Assembly (NCBI GenBank): GCA_020633435.1
Contig: JACKDP010000003.1
Location: 310,001-374,000, forward strand
Direction: 5' to 3'
Source of the DNA: Myxococcales bacterium
GTDB lineage: Bacteria > Myxococcota_A > Bradymonadia > UBA7976 > UBA1532
Length of the DNA: 64,000 bases
Under the pieces are notes generated by a model. It was not told where the DNA came from and ran no database searches. It saw only the letters and a program-made list of their open reading frames with translations. Made by a program: the position numbers and the translations under genes. This document shows positions 15,633 to 24,832 of this stretch, piece by piece; the stretch's first letter is position 1; each line of letters starts with the position of its first letter.

Positions 15633-16235
15633 ATGAAGTTGCACCCCAACGCTCCGCCCGATGACGGATGGCCCCGGCGGCTCGTCCTGGCCGCCGGCCT
15701 GCTCTTCGGCTCCATCGTGGCCCTCGTGGTGGTGGACCTGCTGGCCGATGTGGCCGAGGGCTCGTCCACCACCCACCTCGTCCTGGAGGGCCTCACGGGC
15801 GGCGTGGCCCTGGCCGGCCTGACCGTCGTGCTCGGCCACCTGCGCCAGGCCCGGCTGCGGGCCGCCCGCCTCGGGCGCGAGGCCGCCGACCTGGCCCGGC
15901 AGCTCGCCGCGAGCACCGAGGAGGCCCGGCGCTGGCGAGCCGAGACGCGCGACCTCGCCGCGGGGCTGGGCGCCGCCATCGCCCGCCAGCTCGACGACTG
16001 GGCCCTCTCCGCCGCCGAGCAGGAGGTGGCGCTGCTGCTGCTCAAGGGCTTGAGCCACAAGGAGATCGCGGCGCTGCGGGGCACCAGCGAGGCCACCAGC
16101 CGCCAGCAGGCCCGGTCCGTCTACCGCAAGGCCGGGCTCACGGGGCGGTCCGACCTGGCGTCGTTCTTCCTGGAGGATCTGCTGCCGGCGCCCGCCGGCG
16201 CTCAGGCCTCGGGGTTGTCGGTGGATCCCGCGTAG
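15633..16235 (+). CDS. Membrane-anchored LuxR-type HTH regulator
   Basis: This 200-residue protein has two hydrophobic segments (about 16-36 and 48-66), a helical, probably coiled-coil linker rich in Arg, Glu and Ala (68-120), and a C-terminal LuxR/GerE helix-turn-helix (about 128-180: LSAAEQEVALLLLKGLSHKEIAALRGTS and following). The arrangement implies a transcription factor tethered to the inner membrane, with no receiver domain. Its signal is not visible. The start is ATG at 15633 with only a weak ribosome site. The 3' end overlaps the convergent ABC gene by 34 nt. Its most likely target is the divergent DUF2231-like gene, by position alone. Confidence 0.8.
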   Translation: MKLHPNAPPDDGWPRRLVLAAGLLFGSIVALVVVDLLADVAEGSSTTHLVLEGLTGGVALAGLTVVLGHLRQARLRAARLGREAADLARQLAASTEEARRWRAETRDLAAGLGAAIARQLDDWALSAAEQEVALLLLKGLSHKEIAALRGTSEATSRQQARSVYRKAGLTGRSDLASFFLEDLLPAPAGAQASGLSVDPA

Positions 16236-17800
16236 ATGAAGGCCTGCACATGCGGGTCGGGGCTCGCCTTGACCTGGTCCGGCGTGCCCGCGGCGGCCAG
16301 CTCGCCCTTGTAGATCATGATGATCTTGTCGGCGATGCGGAACGTCGAGAGCATGTCGTGGCTGATCACGATGCTCGTGATGTTGAAGGCCTCCGCGGCC
16401 TCCACGATCATGTCGTCCACCCGCCGCATCATGATGGGATCCTGCCCGGTGGTGGGCTCGTCGTAGACCATGATGTCGGGCTTCGTGATGAGCGCCCGGG
16501 CCAGCCCCACGCGCTTGCGCTCGCCGTTGGAGATGCCGGCGGGCATGCGGGCGAGCAGATCCTTCACCTTCAGGCGCTCGGCCACCTCCTCGACGGCCTC
16601 CTGCACCTTGCGGCCCCGCATCCCCCGGCCCTCGTAGAGCGGGAAGGCGATGTTCTCGCGCACCGTCATGGAGTCGAAGAGGGCCGCCCCCTGGAAGAGC
16701 ATGCCGATGCGGGCCCGCGTGGCCTGCATGTCGCGGCCCGACAGCTTCGCGAGGTCCTGGCCGAACACCTTCACGACGCCGGAGCTGGGCGCCATCAGGC
16801 CGATGATGTGCTTGATGAGGACCGACTTGCCCGAGCCCGAGCCGCCGATGACGACGGTGATCTTCTTCTCGGGGATGGTGGCGGTGATGCCCTTCAAGAC
16901 GTGGTTGGGGCCGAAGTGGCGGTGCAGATCGACGACCTCGGCCACCGCCGGCACGCCGTCGTCGACGGCCAGGGAGCCCGCCGCCTCGCCGCCCTCCGCG
17001 CGCCCCATCCGCTCCGTCACGGCGTTGGCCATGAAGCGCTGGACGGCCGGCACGGTGCTCTGCTGGACGTGCTCGAAGCTGCCGAACTCCACGATGGAGC
17101 CGCCCGACAGAATCGCCATGTGATCCGCGAGGTTGCGGTTGCTGGCCATGTCGTGGCTCACGATCACCGAGGTGATCTGGTACTCGCGCTGGGTGCGCTG
17201 GATGAGCTGGTCGACGAAGTGGATCATCACCGGATCGAGGCCCGTCGTGGGCTCGTCGAAGAGCACCACCTCGGGGTTGGTGATGACGGCCCGGGCCAGG
17301 GCGACGCGCTTCTTCATGCCCCCCGAGAGATCCGAGGGCATGCGATCGAAGGCGTGGGGCAGCTCCAGCAGCTCCAGCAGGTCGCGCACCAGCTTCATCA
17401 CCTCGGCGTGCTTCATCCGGGTGTTCTGCAGCAGGGGGAACGCGATGTTCTGGGCCACGTCGAGGGAGTCGATGAGGGCGTAGTTCTGGAAGACCATCGT
17501 GCAGCGCTTGCGCAGCTCGGTGCGGCGCCGCTCGCTGATCGTGCTGATGTCCTCGCCGAAGAGCCGCACGGTGCCGGTGTCGGGGAGCGTCAGGCCGTTC
17601 ATCATGCGCAGCAGCACCGACTTGCCGCTGCCCGACTCCCCCGAGATGACCGTCGTCTTGCCCGTCTGCACCGTGAGGTGCACGTCGCGCAGGACCTCCA
17701 TGGCGCCGAACGACTTGCCGACGCCCTCCAGCTCGATGACCGGCCGGTCGGCCGGCCAGCGCGCGGTGCCGGGCAGGAGCAGGTTGGTGCGCTGAGCCAT
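16202..17800 (-). CDS. Two MlaF-like ABC ATPase domains in one polypeptide
   Basis: This 532-residue cytoplasmic protein holds two ABC ATPases of the MlaF type. Domain 1 (about 20-265) has Walker A GESGSGKS (54-61), signature LSGGM and DEPTTGLDP. Domain 2 (about 285-525) has GGSGSGKS (319-326), a degenerate signature ISNGE (423-427) instead of LSGGx, and DEPTTGQDP. MlaF normally dimerises and powers phospholipid transport with the permease MlaE. A fused pair would make an obligate asymmetric ATPase. No MlaE-, MlaD- or MlaC-like gene is seen nearby. The start is taken as ATG at 17800; an upstream in-frame GTG at 17836 would add 12 residues. It lies downstream of ttcA on the same strand. Confidence 0.85.
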   Translation of the reverse strand: MAQRTNLLLPGTARWPADRPVIELEGVGKSFGAMEVLRDVHLTVQTGKTTVISGESGSGKSVLLRMMNGLTLPDTGTVRLFGEDISTISERRRTELRKRCTMVFQNYALIDSLDVAQNIAFPLLQNTRMKHAEVMKLVRDLLELLELPHAFDRMPSDLSGGMKKRVALARAVITNPEVVLFDEPTTGLDPVMIHFVDQLIQRTQREYQITSVIVSHDMASNRNLADHMAILSGGSIVEFGSFEHVQQSTVPAVQRFMANAVTERMGRAEGGEAAGSLAVDDGVPAVAEVVDLHRHFGPNHVLKGITATIPEKKITVVIGGSGSGKSVLIKHIIGLMAPSSGVVKVFGQDLAKLSGRDMQATRARIGMLFQGAALFDSMTVRENIAFPLYEGRGMRGRKVQEAVEEVAERLKVKDLLARMPAGISNGERKRVGLARALITKPDIMVYDEPTTGQDPIMMRRVDDMIVEAAEAFNITSIVISHDMLSTFRIADKIIMIYKGELAAAGTPDQVKASPDPHVQAFIYAGSTDNPEA

Positions 17801-17854
17801 CGGCGGCACGCTAGCCGCAAAGCGGCGGGAAGTCACGCAGGCGGGACGCCCGCC

Positions 17855-18730
17855 TCAGCCGGTGATGGTGACGATGGCCTCGCCCGCCGGGGTGGGCCCG
17901 TCGCAGCCGCCGCCGAGGGCCTCCACCGGATCCTCGCCCGGCTCGGCCACGGCCCGCGCGGCCAGGCGCGGATCGAGCAGGTGGGTCGGCTTGACGTTCT
18001 TGATGGCCGCCAGCATGACCTCGCGCACGTCGGGGATCTCCCCCTCCAGCTTCGCCAGCAGGCCGGCCATCGCCTCGCGCTTCAGCCCCGCCTGGCTGCC
18101 GCAGAGGTTGCACGGCAGGATGGGGAAGCCGCGCAGGCTGGCGTAGGTCGCCAGGTCGGCCTCGGCCACCTCGATGAGCGGGCGGATGACCTGGAAGCGC
18201 CCGTCGTTGGTGGTGTAGCCGGCGGGCATCGCCTGCAGCTTGCCCGAGTAGAAGAGGTTGAGGAGCAGCGTCTCCAGCGCGTCGTCGCGGTGGTGCCCGA
18301 GGGCCAGCTTGTTGCAGCCCAGGCGCTCGGCGGTGTCGTAGAGGATGCCGCGGCGCAGGCGCGAGCAGGGCGCGCAGTACGTCCCGCCCTCCTGGGTCAG
18401 CCGCTTCACCACCGAGTAGGTGTCGCGCTGCACGATCTCGTAGGGCGTGCCCGTGGCGGCGTTGAACTCGGCCAGCCACGTCGCCAGCGGCACGCCGTCG
18501 TAGCCCGGCTGCACCTGATCGAGGTGCACGGCCACCAGCTCGAACGGGAAGGGCGAGCGGGCGCGGATGCGCGCCAGCAGGTCGAGCAGGCCGTAGCTGT
18601 CCTTGCCGCCCGACACGGCGACGAGGACGCGGTCGCCCTCCTCGATGAGGCCGAACGTCTTGATCGAGCGGACGATTCGCCGGCGCAGCCGCTGCTCCAG
18701 GACGTCGACGGCATCGCGGTGGCTGGACAT
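17855..18730 (-). CDS. ttcA: tRNA 2-thiocytidine synthetase TtcA
   Basis: This 291-residue PP-loop ATPase is expected to adenylate and thiolate cytidine-32 of tRNAs. The loop SGGKDS is at residues 40-45, followed by the iron-sulfur cysteines Cys119 and Cys122 (YCAPCSR), GHHRDDALETLLLNLFYSG, and a second CxxC, Cys207 and Cys210 (PCNLCGSQ). These are the hallmarks that separate TtcA from TilS. The frame is open upstream to 18862, but the ATG at 18730 has a clear ribosome site (GGGAGGCGTCC) and gives normal length. It is divergent from mfd and followed by the tandem ABC ATPase gene after 54 nt. Confidence 0.92.
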   Translation of the reverse strand: MSSHRDAVDVLEQRLRRRIVRSIKTFGLIEEGDRVLVAVSGGKDSYGLLDLLARIRARSPFPFELVAVHLDQVQPGYDGVPLATWLAEFNAATGTPYEIVQRDTYSVVKRLTQEGGTYCAPCSRLRRGILYDTAERLGCNKLALGHHRDDALETLLLNLFYSGKLQAMPAGYTTNDGRFQVIRPLIEVAEADLATYASLRGFPILPCNLCGSQAGLKREAMAGLLAKLEGEIPDVREVMLAAIKNVKPTHLLDPRLAARAVAEPGEDPVEALGGGCDGPTPAGEAIVTITG

Positions 18731-18768
18731 GGACGCCTCCCTTCCCGGCCGTGCGGCCGCGGAGGCGC

Positions 18769-18798
18769 ACGCTGCCGAAGCGGGCCGGGCGGTGTCAA
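18769..18798 (-). promoter_or_regulatory. Possible promoter of ttcA
   Basis: On the minus strand a perfect TTGACA (18798-18793) is followed after 18 bp by CAGCGT (18774-18769), 38 nt before the ttcA start. The -35 box is ideal but the -10 box is poor. Confidence 0.35.
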
Positions 18799-18820
18799 GC
18801 CCATGGCGGGGGGCCAGGAA

Positions 18821-18850
18821 TTGTCCCCGCAGACCGCCCTGCGGTAGGGT
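18821..18850 (+). promoter_or_regulatory. Predicted promoter of mfd
   Basis: TTGTCC (18821-18826) and TAGGGT (18845-18850) are 18 bp apart, giving a leader of about 22 nt before the mfd start. The match is moderate, and it is back-to-back with the ttcA promoter. Confidence 0.45.
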
Positions 18851-18878
18851 CCGGCCCCCCACCCGACGGTCCCGCGTG

Positions 18879-21800
18879 ATGAACGAAGCCTATCCGCTCC
18901 AGCAGGTGCTCCAGAGCCTCGCGAACCGGCGCGTCGCGGACGTCGCCGGGGTCGACGCCGACGTCCTGGCCTGGCTCGCCGCCGCCCTGCACGAGCGCGA
19001 GGGGCGCCCCTGCGTCATCGTCACCCCCGGGGACGGCGACGCCCGGCGGCTGGCGGGGGATCTGGCGTTCTTCACGGATCCCGACCGGGTGCTGGCCCTG
19101 CCCACCGTCGAGGCGTCGCCCTACGGCGACCTGAGCCCCGACCGCGGCAGCATCATGGGCCTGCTGGCCGGCCTGTCGAGCCTGGCGTGGAGCCAGGGCG
19201 CCTGGTTCATCGTCGTGCCGGCCACGACCCTCATGCGCCGGATGATCCCCCAGTCGGTCCTGGTGGCCCACAGCCACCTCGTCGCCGTCGGTCAGCCCCT
19301 CCACCGCGAGGCCGCCCTGCGTGCCCTGGCCGACGGCGGCTACCACGCGGTGAGCCAGGTGGAGGATCCCGGCACGTTCGCGGTGCGCGGCGGCATCATC
19401 GACGTCTACCCGCCCCACCTGAAGATGCCCGTTCGCATTGACCTTTTCGGCGACGAGGTGGAGTCGCTGCGCTTCTTCGATCCCGAGACGCAGCTCACCC
19501 GGGGCGACGCCGGGGACTCGCTGGTGCTGCCGCCGGTGCGCGAGGAGATGCTGGCCGAGCCCTTCCGCCAGCGGGCCCGCCGCGGCATCCGGGACGCCGG
19601 CGCCGAGGTGGGGGTGCCCACGCGGGCGCTGCAGCCCATGCTCGACGACCTGGCCAACGGCATCCCGTTCATGGGCATCGAGGGCTTCCGGCCCGCCTTC
19701 TTCGACGCCCTCGACGGCCTGCACGCCCACCTGCCCGCCGACGCCACCTGGCTGGTGCTCGACCCCATGGCCGTGGCGGAGCGGCTGGGGGCGGAGTGGG
19801 AGCGGCTGGCGACGGGCTTCGCGGGCGCGCAGCTCGAGAAGCTGCCCGCGCTGCCCCCGGAGCGGCACGCGCTGCGGCCGGCCGAGGTGGTCGAGGCCCT
19901 GCGGGGCCTGCGGCAGGTGCGCGCGCACGGCCTGCAGGTCGTCGACGAGCTGGGCGTGGTCGAGGGGCCCGAGGACGCCATCCGCTTCCAGGTGCCCGGC
20001 AACGCCGATCTGGCGCACCGGCTGGAGCAGGCCCACGGCGAGCGCGAGCCCCTCAAGCCCCTGGCCGAGGACGTGCGGGCCTGGACCGCCGACGGCGCCC
20101 GGGTGGTCATCGCCTGCCGCCAGCAGACGCAGCTCGACCGGCTGGAGCGGCTGCTCAAGGGCTACGGCGTGCCCGTGGCCCGGGGCGCGGAGGCCCCGCG
20201 CACCTACCTGCGGCCCCCGGGCGCGGAGGGCGCCGGCGCCGTCCTCGTCCAGGGCGACGTGGGCGGCGGCTTCCGGCTGCTCTCCCATGGCTTCGCGCTG
20301 ATCACCGAGGACGAGATCTTCGGCCGCAAGGCGCGCAAGCGGCGGACCCGCAGCGCCGAGAGCCAGAGCCCGTTCGTCCAGAGCTTCCGGGAGCTGGAGC
20401 CCGGCGACCACGTCGTCCACGTCGATCACGGCGTCGGGCAGTACGTGGGCCTCAAGAAGCTCATCGTCCAGGGGCGCGAGACCGACTTCCTGGTGGTGCA
20501 GTTCTCGGGCGCCGACAAGCTGTACCTGCCCGTCTACAAGCTCGGGCGGCTGCAGAAGTTCGTCGCCGGCGGCGTGGCCCCGAAGCTCGACAAGCTCGGC
20601 GGCACCACCTGGCAGAAGGTCCGCTCCAAGGCGAAGCAGTCGGCCGAAGAGGACGCCTACGCCCTGCTCGAGCTCTACGCCCGCCGTGAGCTGGCCGAGG
20701 GCTTCGCCTTCTCCGCCCCCGACGACTACTTCCGCGCCTTCGAGGGGCGCTTCCCCTTCCAGGAGACGCCGGACCAGGAGCGCGCCATCGACGAGGTCAT
20801 CGCCGACATGACCCGCTCGCGCCCCATGGACCGCCTGCTCTGCGGCGACGTGGGCTTCGGCAAGACCGAGGTGGCCATCCGCGCCACGATGAAGGCCGTG
20901 GTCGACGGCAAGCAGGTGGCCGTCCTCGTGCCCACCACGGTGCTGGCCCTCCAGCACTTCCGCACGTTCAGCCAGCGCTTCGCCGGCTACCCCATCGAGG
21001 TCGCCCTGCTCTCGCGCCTCGTGGCGGGCGACGCCGAGGCCGCGACGCTCAAGGGCCTCAAGAGCGGCCGCATCCAGATTCTGGTGGGGACGCACCGATT
21101 GTTGAGCAAAGACGTGCAGTTCCAGGATCTGGGCCTGCTCGTCCTCGACGAGGAGCACCGCTTCGGCGTGCGCCACAAAGAGCGCCTCAAGGAGGTGCGC
21201 GCCAACGTGGACGTGCTCTCCATGACGGCCACCCCCATCCCGCGCACGCTCCAGCTCAGCCTCAGCGGCATCCGCGACCTGAGCGTCATCACCACGCCCC
21301 CGAGCGACCGCCTCAGCGTGCGCACCTACGTCTGCCGCGCCACGGATCAGGTGGTGCGCGACGCCATCCTGCGGGAGCTCGGCCGCGGCGGGCAGGTCTT
21401 CTTCGTGCACAACCGGGTGCACTCCATCGAGTCGCGCAAGGCGTGGCTGACGTCGCTGGTGCCCGAGGCGCGCATCGCCGTGGGCCACGGCCAGATGGAT
21501 CCGAAGGCCCTGGAGAAGGTGATGGAGGACTTCACGGAGGGGCGCTCCAACGTCCTCCTGTCGACCACCATCATCGAGTCGGGCATCGACATCGCCACGG
21601 CCAACACGATGCTCGTCGACCACGCCGACCAGCTCGGCCTGGCCCAGCTCTATCAGCTGCGCGGGCGGGTGGGCCGGTCGCGCGAGCGCGGCTACTGCTA
21701 CCTGCTGGTGCCCGGCGAGGCCGCCCTGGCGGGGGAGGCCCGCAAGCGGCTCGCGGTCATCCAGAAGTTCACGGAGCTGGGCTCGGGCTTCCAGGTGGCC

Positions 21801-22403
21801 AGCCACGACATGGAGCTGCGCGGCGCCGGCGAGCTGCTGGGCACGAAGCAGAAGGGCCACATCCAGGCCGTCGGCCTCGATCTCTACGCCCAGCTCATCG
21901 AAGAGGCCGTGCGCACCCTGCGGGGCCAGAAGCCGCCAGTGGAGTTCGATCCCGACATCAACCTGCCCGTCACGGCGCGCATCCCCGAGGAGTACGTGCC
22001 GGACGACCACCAGCGCCTCGTGCTCTACAAGCGGATGGCCAACGCGGTGGACGAGGAGACGGTGCTCGCGGTGGCCGACGAGGTCGAGGATCGCTTCGGC
22101 CCCCTCCCCGGCCCCGTCGAGAACCTGGTGGAGCTGATGCGGGTGCGCACCCTGGCCCGGCGCATCGGCCTGACCACGCTGGATCACGCCGGCAAGAGCG
22201 TCCTGCTGACGTTCCACCCCGAGAGCCCGATGCCCGTCGAGGCCATCATCGACCTCGTGGGCAATCCGCGCAGCGGCTTCAGCGCGCCGGCAGATTTCAA
22301 GCTGGTCTACGTGTTTGACGCCCAGGAGCAGCGCGCCACCCTGCCCGCGACCCGAAAGTGCTTGCAGCGTCTGGCCGAGTCCGTTACCGAACAGCCCGAC
22401 TGA
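18879..22403 (+). CDS. mfd: Transcription-repair coupling factor Mfd
   Basis: This 1174-residue protein displaces RNA polymerase stalled at DNA lesions and recruits UvrA, linking transcription to nucleotide excision repair. The UvrB-homology part at the N-terminus (VEASPYGDLSPDRG, VRGGIIDVYP) lacks helicase motifs, as expected. The RNA polymerase-interacting domain starts near 505 (GDHVVHVDHGVGQYVGL). The RecG-like translocase has Walker A GDVGFGKTEVA (about 655), DEEHRFGVRHKE (about 757), MTATPIPRTL and QLRGRVGRS. The TRCF C-terminal domain is complete. Length is normal. ATG 18879 is used; GTG 18876 is immediately upstream. It heads a plus-strand run with two prolyl isomerase-type chaperones, and uvrC and uvrB follow on the other strand. 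Confidence 0.96.
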   Translation: MNEAYPLQQVLQSLANRRVADVAGVDADVLAWLAAALHEREGRPCVIVTPGDGDARRLAGDLAFFTDPDRVLALPTVEASPYGDLSPDRGSIMGLLAGLSSLAWSQGAWFIVVPATTLMRRMIPQSVLVAHSHLVAVGQPLHREAALRALADGGYHAVSQVEDPGTFAVRGGIIDVYPPHLKMPVRIDLFGDEVESLRFFDPETQLTRGDAGDSLVLPPVREEMLAEPFRQRARRGIRDAGAEVGVPTRALQPMLDDLANGIPFMGIEGFRPAFFDALDGLHAHLPADATWLVLDPMAVAERLGAEWERLATGFAGAQLEKLPALPPERHALRPAEVVEALRGLRQVRAHGLQVVDELGVVEGPEDAIRFQVPGNADLAHRLEQAHGEREPLKPLAEDVRAWTADGARVVIACRQQTQLDRLERLLKGYGVPVARGAEAPRTYLRPPGAEGAGAVLVQGDVGGGFRLLSHGFALITEDEIFGRKARKRRTRSAESQSPFVQSFRELEPGDHVVHVDHGVGQYVGLKKLIVQGRETDFLVVQFSGADKLYLPVYKLGRLQKFVAGGVAPKLDKLGGTTWQKVRSKAKQSAEEDAYALLELYARRELAEGFAFSAPDDYFRAFEGRFPFQETPDQERAIDEVIADMTRSRPMDRLLCGDVGFGKTEVAIRATMKAVVDGKQVAVLVPTTVLALQHFRTFSQRFAGYPIEVALLSRLVAGDAEAATLKGLKSGRIQILVGTHRLLSKDVQFQDLGLLVLDEEHRFGVRHKERLKEVRANVDVLSMTATPIPRTLQLSLSGIRDLSVITTPPSDRLSVRTYVCRATDQVVRDAILRELGRGGQVFFVHNRVHSIESRKAWLTSLVPEARIAVGHGQMDPKALEKVMEDFTEGRSNVLLSTTIIESGIDIATANTMLVDHADQLGLAQLYQLRGRVGRSRERGYCYLLVPGEAALAGEARKRLAVIQKFTELGSGFQVASHDMELRGAGELLGTKQKGHIQAVGLDLYAQLIEEAVRTLRGQKPPVEFDPDINLPVTARIPEEYVPDDHQRLVLYKRMANAVDEETVLAVADEVEDRFGPLPGPVENLVELMRVRTLARRIGLTTLDHAGKSVLLTFHPESPMPVEAIIDLVGNPRSGFSAPADFKLVYVFDAQEQRATLPATRKCLQRLAESVTEQPD

Positions 22404-22417
22404 CCCGGAGAGGTCTC

Positions 22418-23524
22418 ATGCGTCGTGTCTCCCAAGCCAGCCTCGCTCTCTCGCTCTGCCTGACGGCGCTCGGCGGCTGCAAGCCCGAGAAGCCGCCCGC
22501 CGACGATCCCCAGGGGAGCATCAAGACGGCCCCGAAGGCGGCCGTCGCCTCCGAGGCGCAGGGCAAGATCGTGGCCCGGGTGGGCGACCACGCCATCACC
22601 CTCGCGGAGTTCGAGGCCCGCCTCAACCAGCAGTCCCCCTTCGCGCGGTCGCGCTACAGCAGCCTGCAGCGCAAGAAGGAGTTCCTCGACAGCCTCGTGC
22701 GCTTCGAGCTGCTGGCGATGGACGCCCAGAAGAAGGGCTTCGACCAGGATCCCGACGTGCAGCTCGCCATGAAGCAGGCCATGGTGAAGAAGCTGACGGC
22801 CGACGAGATCCGCGGGCTGGTGAAGCTGGCCGACATCACCGACGCCGACGTGGCGGCCTACTACAACGAACACCTCGACGAGTTCGACAAGCCCGCCGAG
22901 GTCCGCGCCAGCCAGATCGTCGTGGCCGACGAGGGCGCCGCCCGCAAGCTGCTCGCCGAGATGCTGCCCAAGATCCAGGCCGAGCCCCGCCGGGCCCGCC
23001 AGATCTTCGCCGACTACGTGCGGCTGCACAGCACCGACGAGGCCACGAAGCGCATGGCGGGCGACCTGCAGTTCTTCGGCGCCCCCGACGAGAAGCGCGT
23101 CCTGCGCACCCCCGACCAGCCCCCGGTGGACGCGGCCATCGCCGCCGCGGCCGTCGCCCTGGAGAAGGTCGGCGACGTGCACACCGCCCCCATCCAGACG
23201 GCCGCCGGCTGGCACCTGGTACAGAAGACGGGCTTCCGGCGGCCCTACAAGCGCGAGCTGGACGACGTGAAGACCAGCATCCGCAACAAGCTCTTCCGGG
23301 TGCGCAAGAGCGAGTCCATGGAGGCCTACGTCCAGCGGCTGCGCGAGGGCGCGCAGGTCGTCATCGACGAGGCCGTCGTGGGCGAGGCCCAGGTGAAGCC
23401 CTCCGAGGGCCCGGTGCCCGATCTGACGCCCCCCTACATGCGCGGCCCCGGCGCCCCGGGCGGCCTGCCCGGGCTCGAGCTGCCCGAGGACACCGAGGGG
23501 GGCGACCCCCAGGAGCTCCCATGA
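22418..23524 (+). CDS. PpiC/SurA-like lipoprotein chaperone
   Basis: This 368-residue lipoprotein has lipobox LGGC (Cys21), an N-terminal SurA-like helical part (VGDHAITLAEFEARLNQQ, LVRFELLAMDAQKKG) and a parvulin-like domain at about 165-290 (VRASQIVV..., AGWHLVQKTG). It probably assists folding of outer-membrane proteins in the periplasm, anchored by lipid. Active-site residues of true parvulins are only partly recognisable, so it may be a chaperone without isomerase activity. The C-terminal 40 residues are Pro/Gly-rich. The ATG at 22418 follows GGAGAGG, 14 nt after mfd. Its stop overlaps the surA start (ATGA), so the two are translationally coupled. Confidence 0.85.
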   Translation: MRRVSQASLALSLCLTALGGCKPEKPPADDPQGSIKTAPKAAVASEAQGKIVARVGDHAITLAEFEARLNQQSPFARSRYSSLQRKKEFLDSLVRFELLAMDAQKKGFDQDPDVQLAMKQAMVKKLTADEIRGLVKLADITDADVAAYYNEHLDEFDKPAEVRASQIVVADEGAARKLLAEMLPKIQAEPRRARQIFADYVRLHSTDEATKRMAGDLQFFGAPDEKRVLRTPDQPPVDAAIAAAAVALEKVGDVHTAPIQTAAGWHLVQKTGFRRPYKRELDDVKTSIRNKLFRVRKSESMEAYVQRLREGAQVVIDEAVVGEAQVKPSEGPVPDLTPPYMRGPGAPGGLPGLELPEDTEGGDPQELP

Positions 23525-24477
23525 GGAGATTTCTCCTTCTTTTCGCGTGCTTGCACATCCCGTTCGCGGCCTCGGCCCGCCTCATCGATCGGGTGGTGGC
23601 CGTCGTGAACGAGGGCATCATCACCTGGTCGGAGCTGGAGGACGTGGCGAAGCCCGTCCTGGCCCAGGTCAGCGAGATCGGCGACCCCGTGGTGCGCGAG
23701 CAGACCCGCGAGCGGCAGCTTCGCCGGGTGCTCGACGACCTCGTGGGCCAGAAGCTGATCATGCAGGAGGCCGAGCGGCGCGGCATCTCGGTGCAGGCCG
23801 ACGAGGTGGATCGCCACATCGACCGCATCAAGAGCCGGCAGAGCTGGGATGACGACACCTTCGCCAGCTACCTGCGCGGGCAGGGGCTCTCGGTGGCGGA
23901 GTTCCGCAAGCAGGTGCGCGAGCAGCTCCTGCGGCAGAACATCATCCGGCGCGCGCTGGGCAGCCGCATCCAGGTCACCGACCGCGAGCTGCAGGACTTC
24001 TACAAGGAAGAGCTGACCCAGCAGAAGGCCGGCTACGAGGTCGACGCGGCGCACATCGTGCTGAAGGTGCCCGCCAACGCCACGCCGGCCGAGGACGCCG
24101 CCCTGCGCCAGCTCGCCACCGAGATCCTGGCGCGCGCCCAGAAGGGCGAGGACTTCGCGGCCCTCTCGCGGGAGTACAGCCAGGGGGCCCAGGCGGCCCA
24201 GGGCGGCAGCCTCGGCACCGTCCGCCGCGGCAGCCTGGACGCCGCGCTGGAGGAGGCCCTCTTCGCCCTGGAGCCCGGCCAGTTCGGCGGCCCGGTGCGC
24301 ACCAGCTTCGGCTGGCACGTCGTCCAGGTCACCGGCCGCAAGGCCCTCGGCGCCCCCACCTTCGACGAGTGGGCCGTCGAGGGCGGCAACAAGCTGCGCG
24401 AGAAGAAGCTCGCCGCCGAGCTGACGCGCTGGGTCGTGGAGCTCAAGAAGAAGGCCTTTGTCGAGATTCGCCTGTAG
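23521..24477 (+). CDS. surA: Periplasmic chaperone/peptidyl-prolyl isomerase SurA
   Basis: This 318-residue protein has a signal peptide (residues 1-19, FAASA), a SurA N-terminal domain (RLIDRVVAVVNEGIITWSELEDV, LVGQKLIMQEAERRGI) and one parvulin domain at about 175-275 (AAHIVLKVP, GEDFAALSREYSQG, GGSLGTVRRGSL, FGWHVVQVTGRK). E. coli SurA has two parvulin domains; a single one is common outside the gammaproteobacteria. It escorts unfolded barrel proteins to the Bam machine. The start ATG overlaps the stop of the PpiC-like lipoprotein by 4 nt. The window encodes at least one predicted barrel (1132-3231) that could be a client. Confidence 0.9.
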   Translation: MRRFLLLFACLHIPFAASARLIDRVVAVVNEGIITWSELEDVAKPVLAQVSEIGDPVVREQTRERQLRRVLDDLVGQKLIMQEAERRGISVQADEVDRHIDRIKSRQSWDDDTFASYLRGQGLSVAEFRKQVREQLLRQNIIRRALGSRIQVTDRELQDFYKEELTQQKAGYEVDAAHIVLKVPANATPAEDAALRQLATEILARAQKGEDFAALSREYSQGAQAAQGGSLGTVRRGSLDAALEEALFALEPGQFGGPVRTSFGWHVVQVTGRKALGAPTFDEWAVEGGNKLREKKLAAELTRWVVELKKKAFVEIRL

Positions 24478-24498
24478 TCTCGAAAGGTTGAGTGATCC

Positions 24499-24831
24499 GT
24501 GAGCGCCCTCGCCGAGTTCAACTGGCAGCCCCTCCCCTGGTTCCTCCCCACCGCCATCGGCCTGACGGCCCTGGCCCTCGGCCTCGTCGTCCGGGGCTGG
24601 CGCCGCGGCGGCACCTTCCTCGGCATCGTCATCCCGTGGCTGCTGGGCTCGGCCTGCATGGCGATGGGCGTGGTGCAGTGGCACCTCACGGACCAGGCGC
24701 TGCTGCTCGAGTTCTCGTGGTACGGCGCCATCGCGCCGCCGGTGGCCCGCTACTACCTGTACGTGGGGCTGGGCTTCGGCGTGGTGCCGATGGTGGGCTG
24801 CTTCCTGCGGCTCTGGCTGCGGCGCGGCTGA
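24499..24831 (+). CDS. Small three-helix membrane protein
   Basis: This 110-residue hydrophobic protein starts with GTG at 24499. Three or four membrane segments are visible, at about 14-32, 40-60, 68-85 and 88-106, with positive residues (RGWRRGG) in the first loop. I recognise no family. It starts 21 nt after surA on the same strand, so it may be cotranscribed, and its stop is 1 nt from the convergent gene. Confidence 0.6.
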   Translation: MSALAEFNWQPLPWFLPTAIGLTALALGLVVRGWRRGGTFLGIVIPWLLGSACMAMGVVQWHLTDQALLLEFSWYGAIAPPVARYYLYVGLGFGVVPMVGCFLRLWLRRG

Positions 24832-24832
24832 G

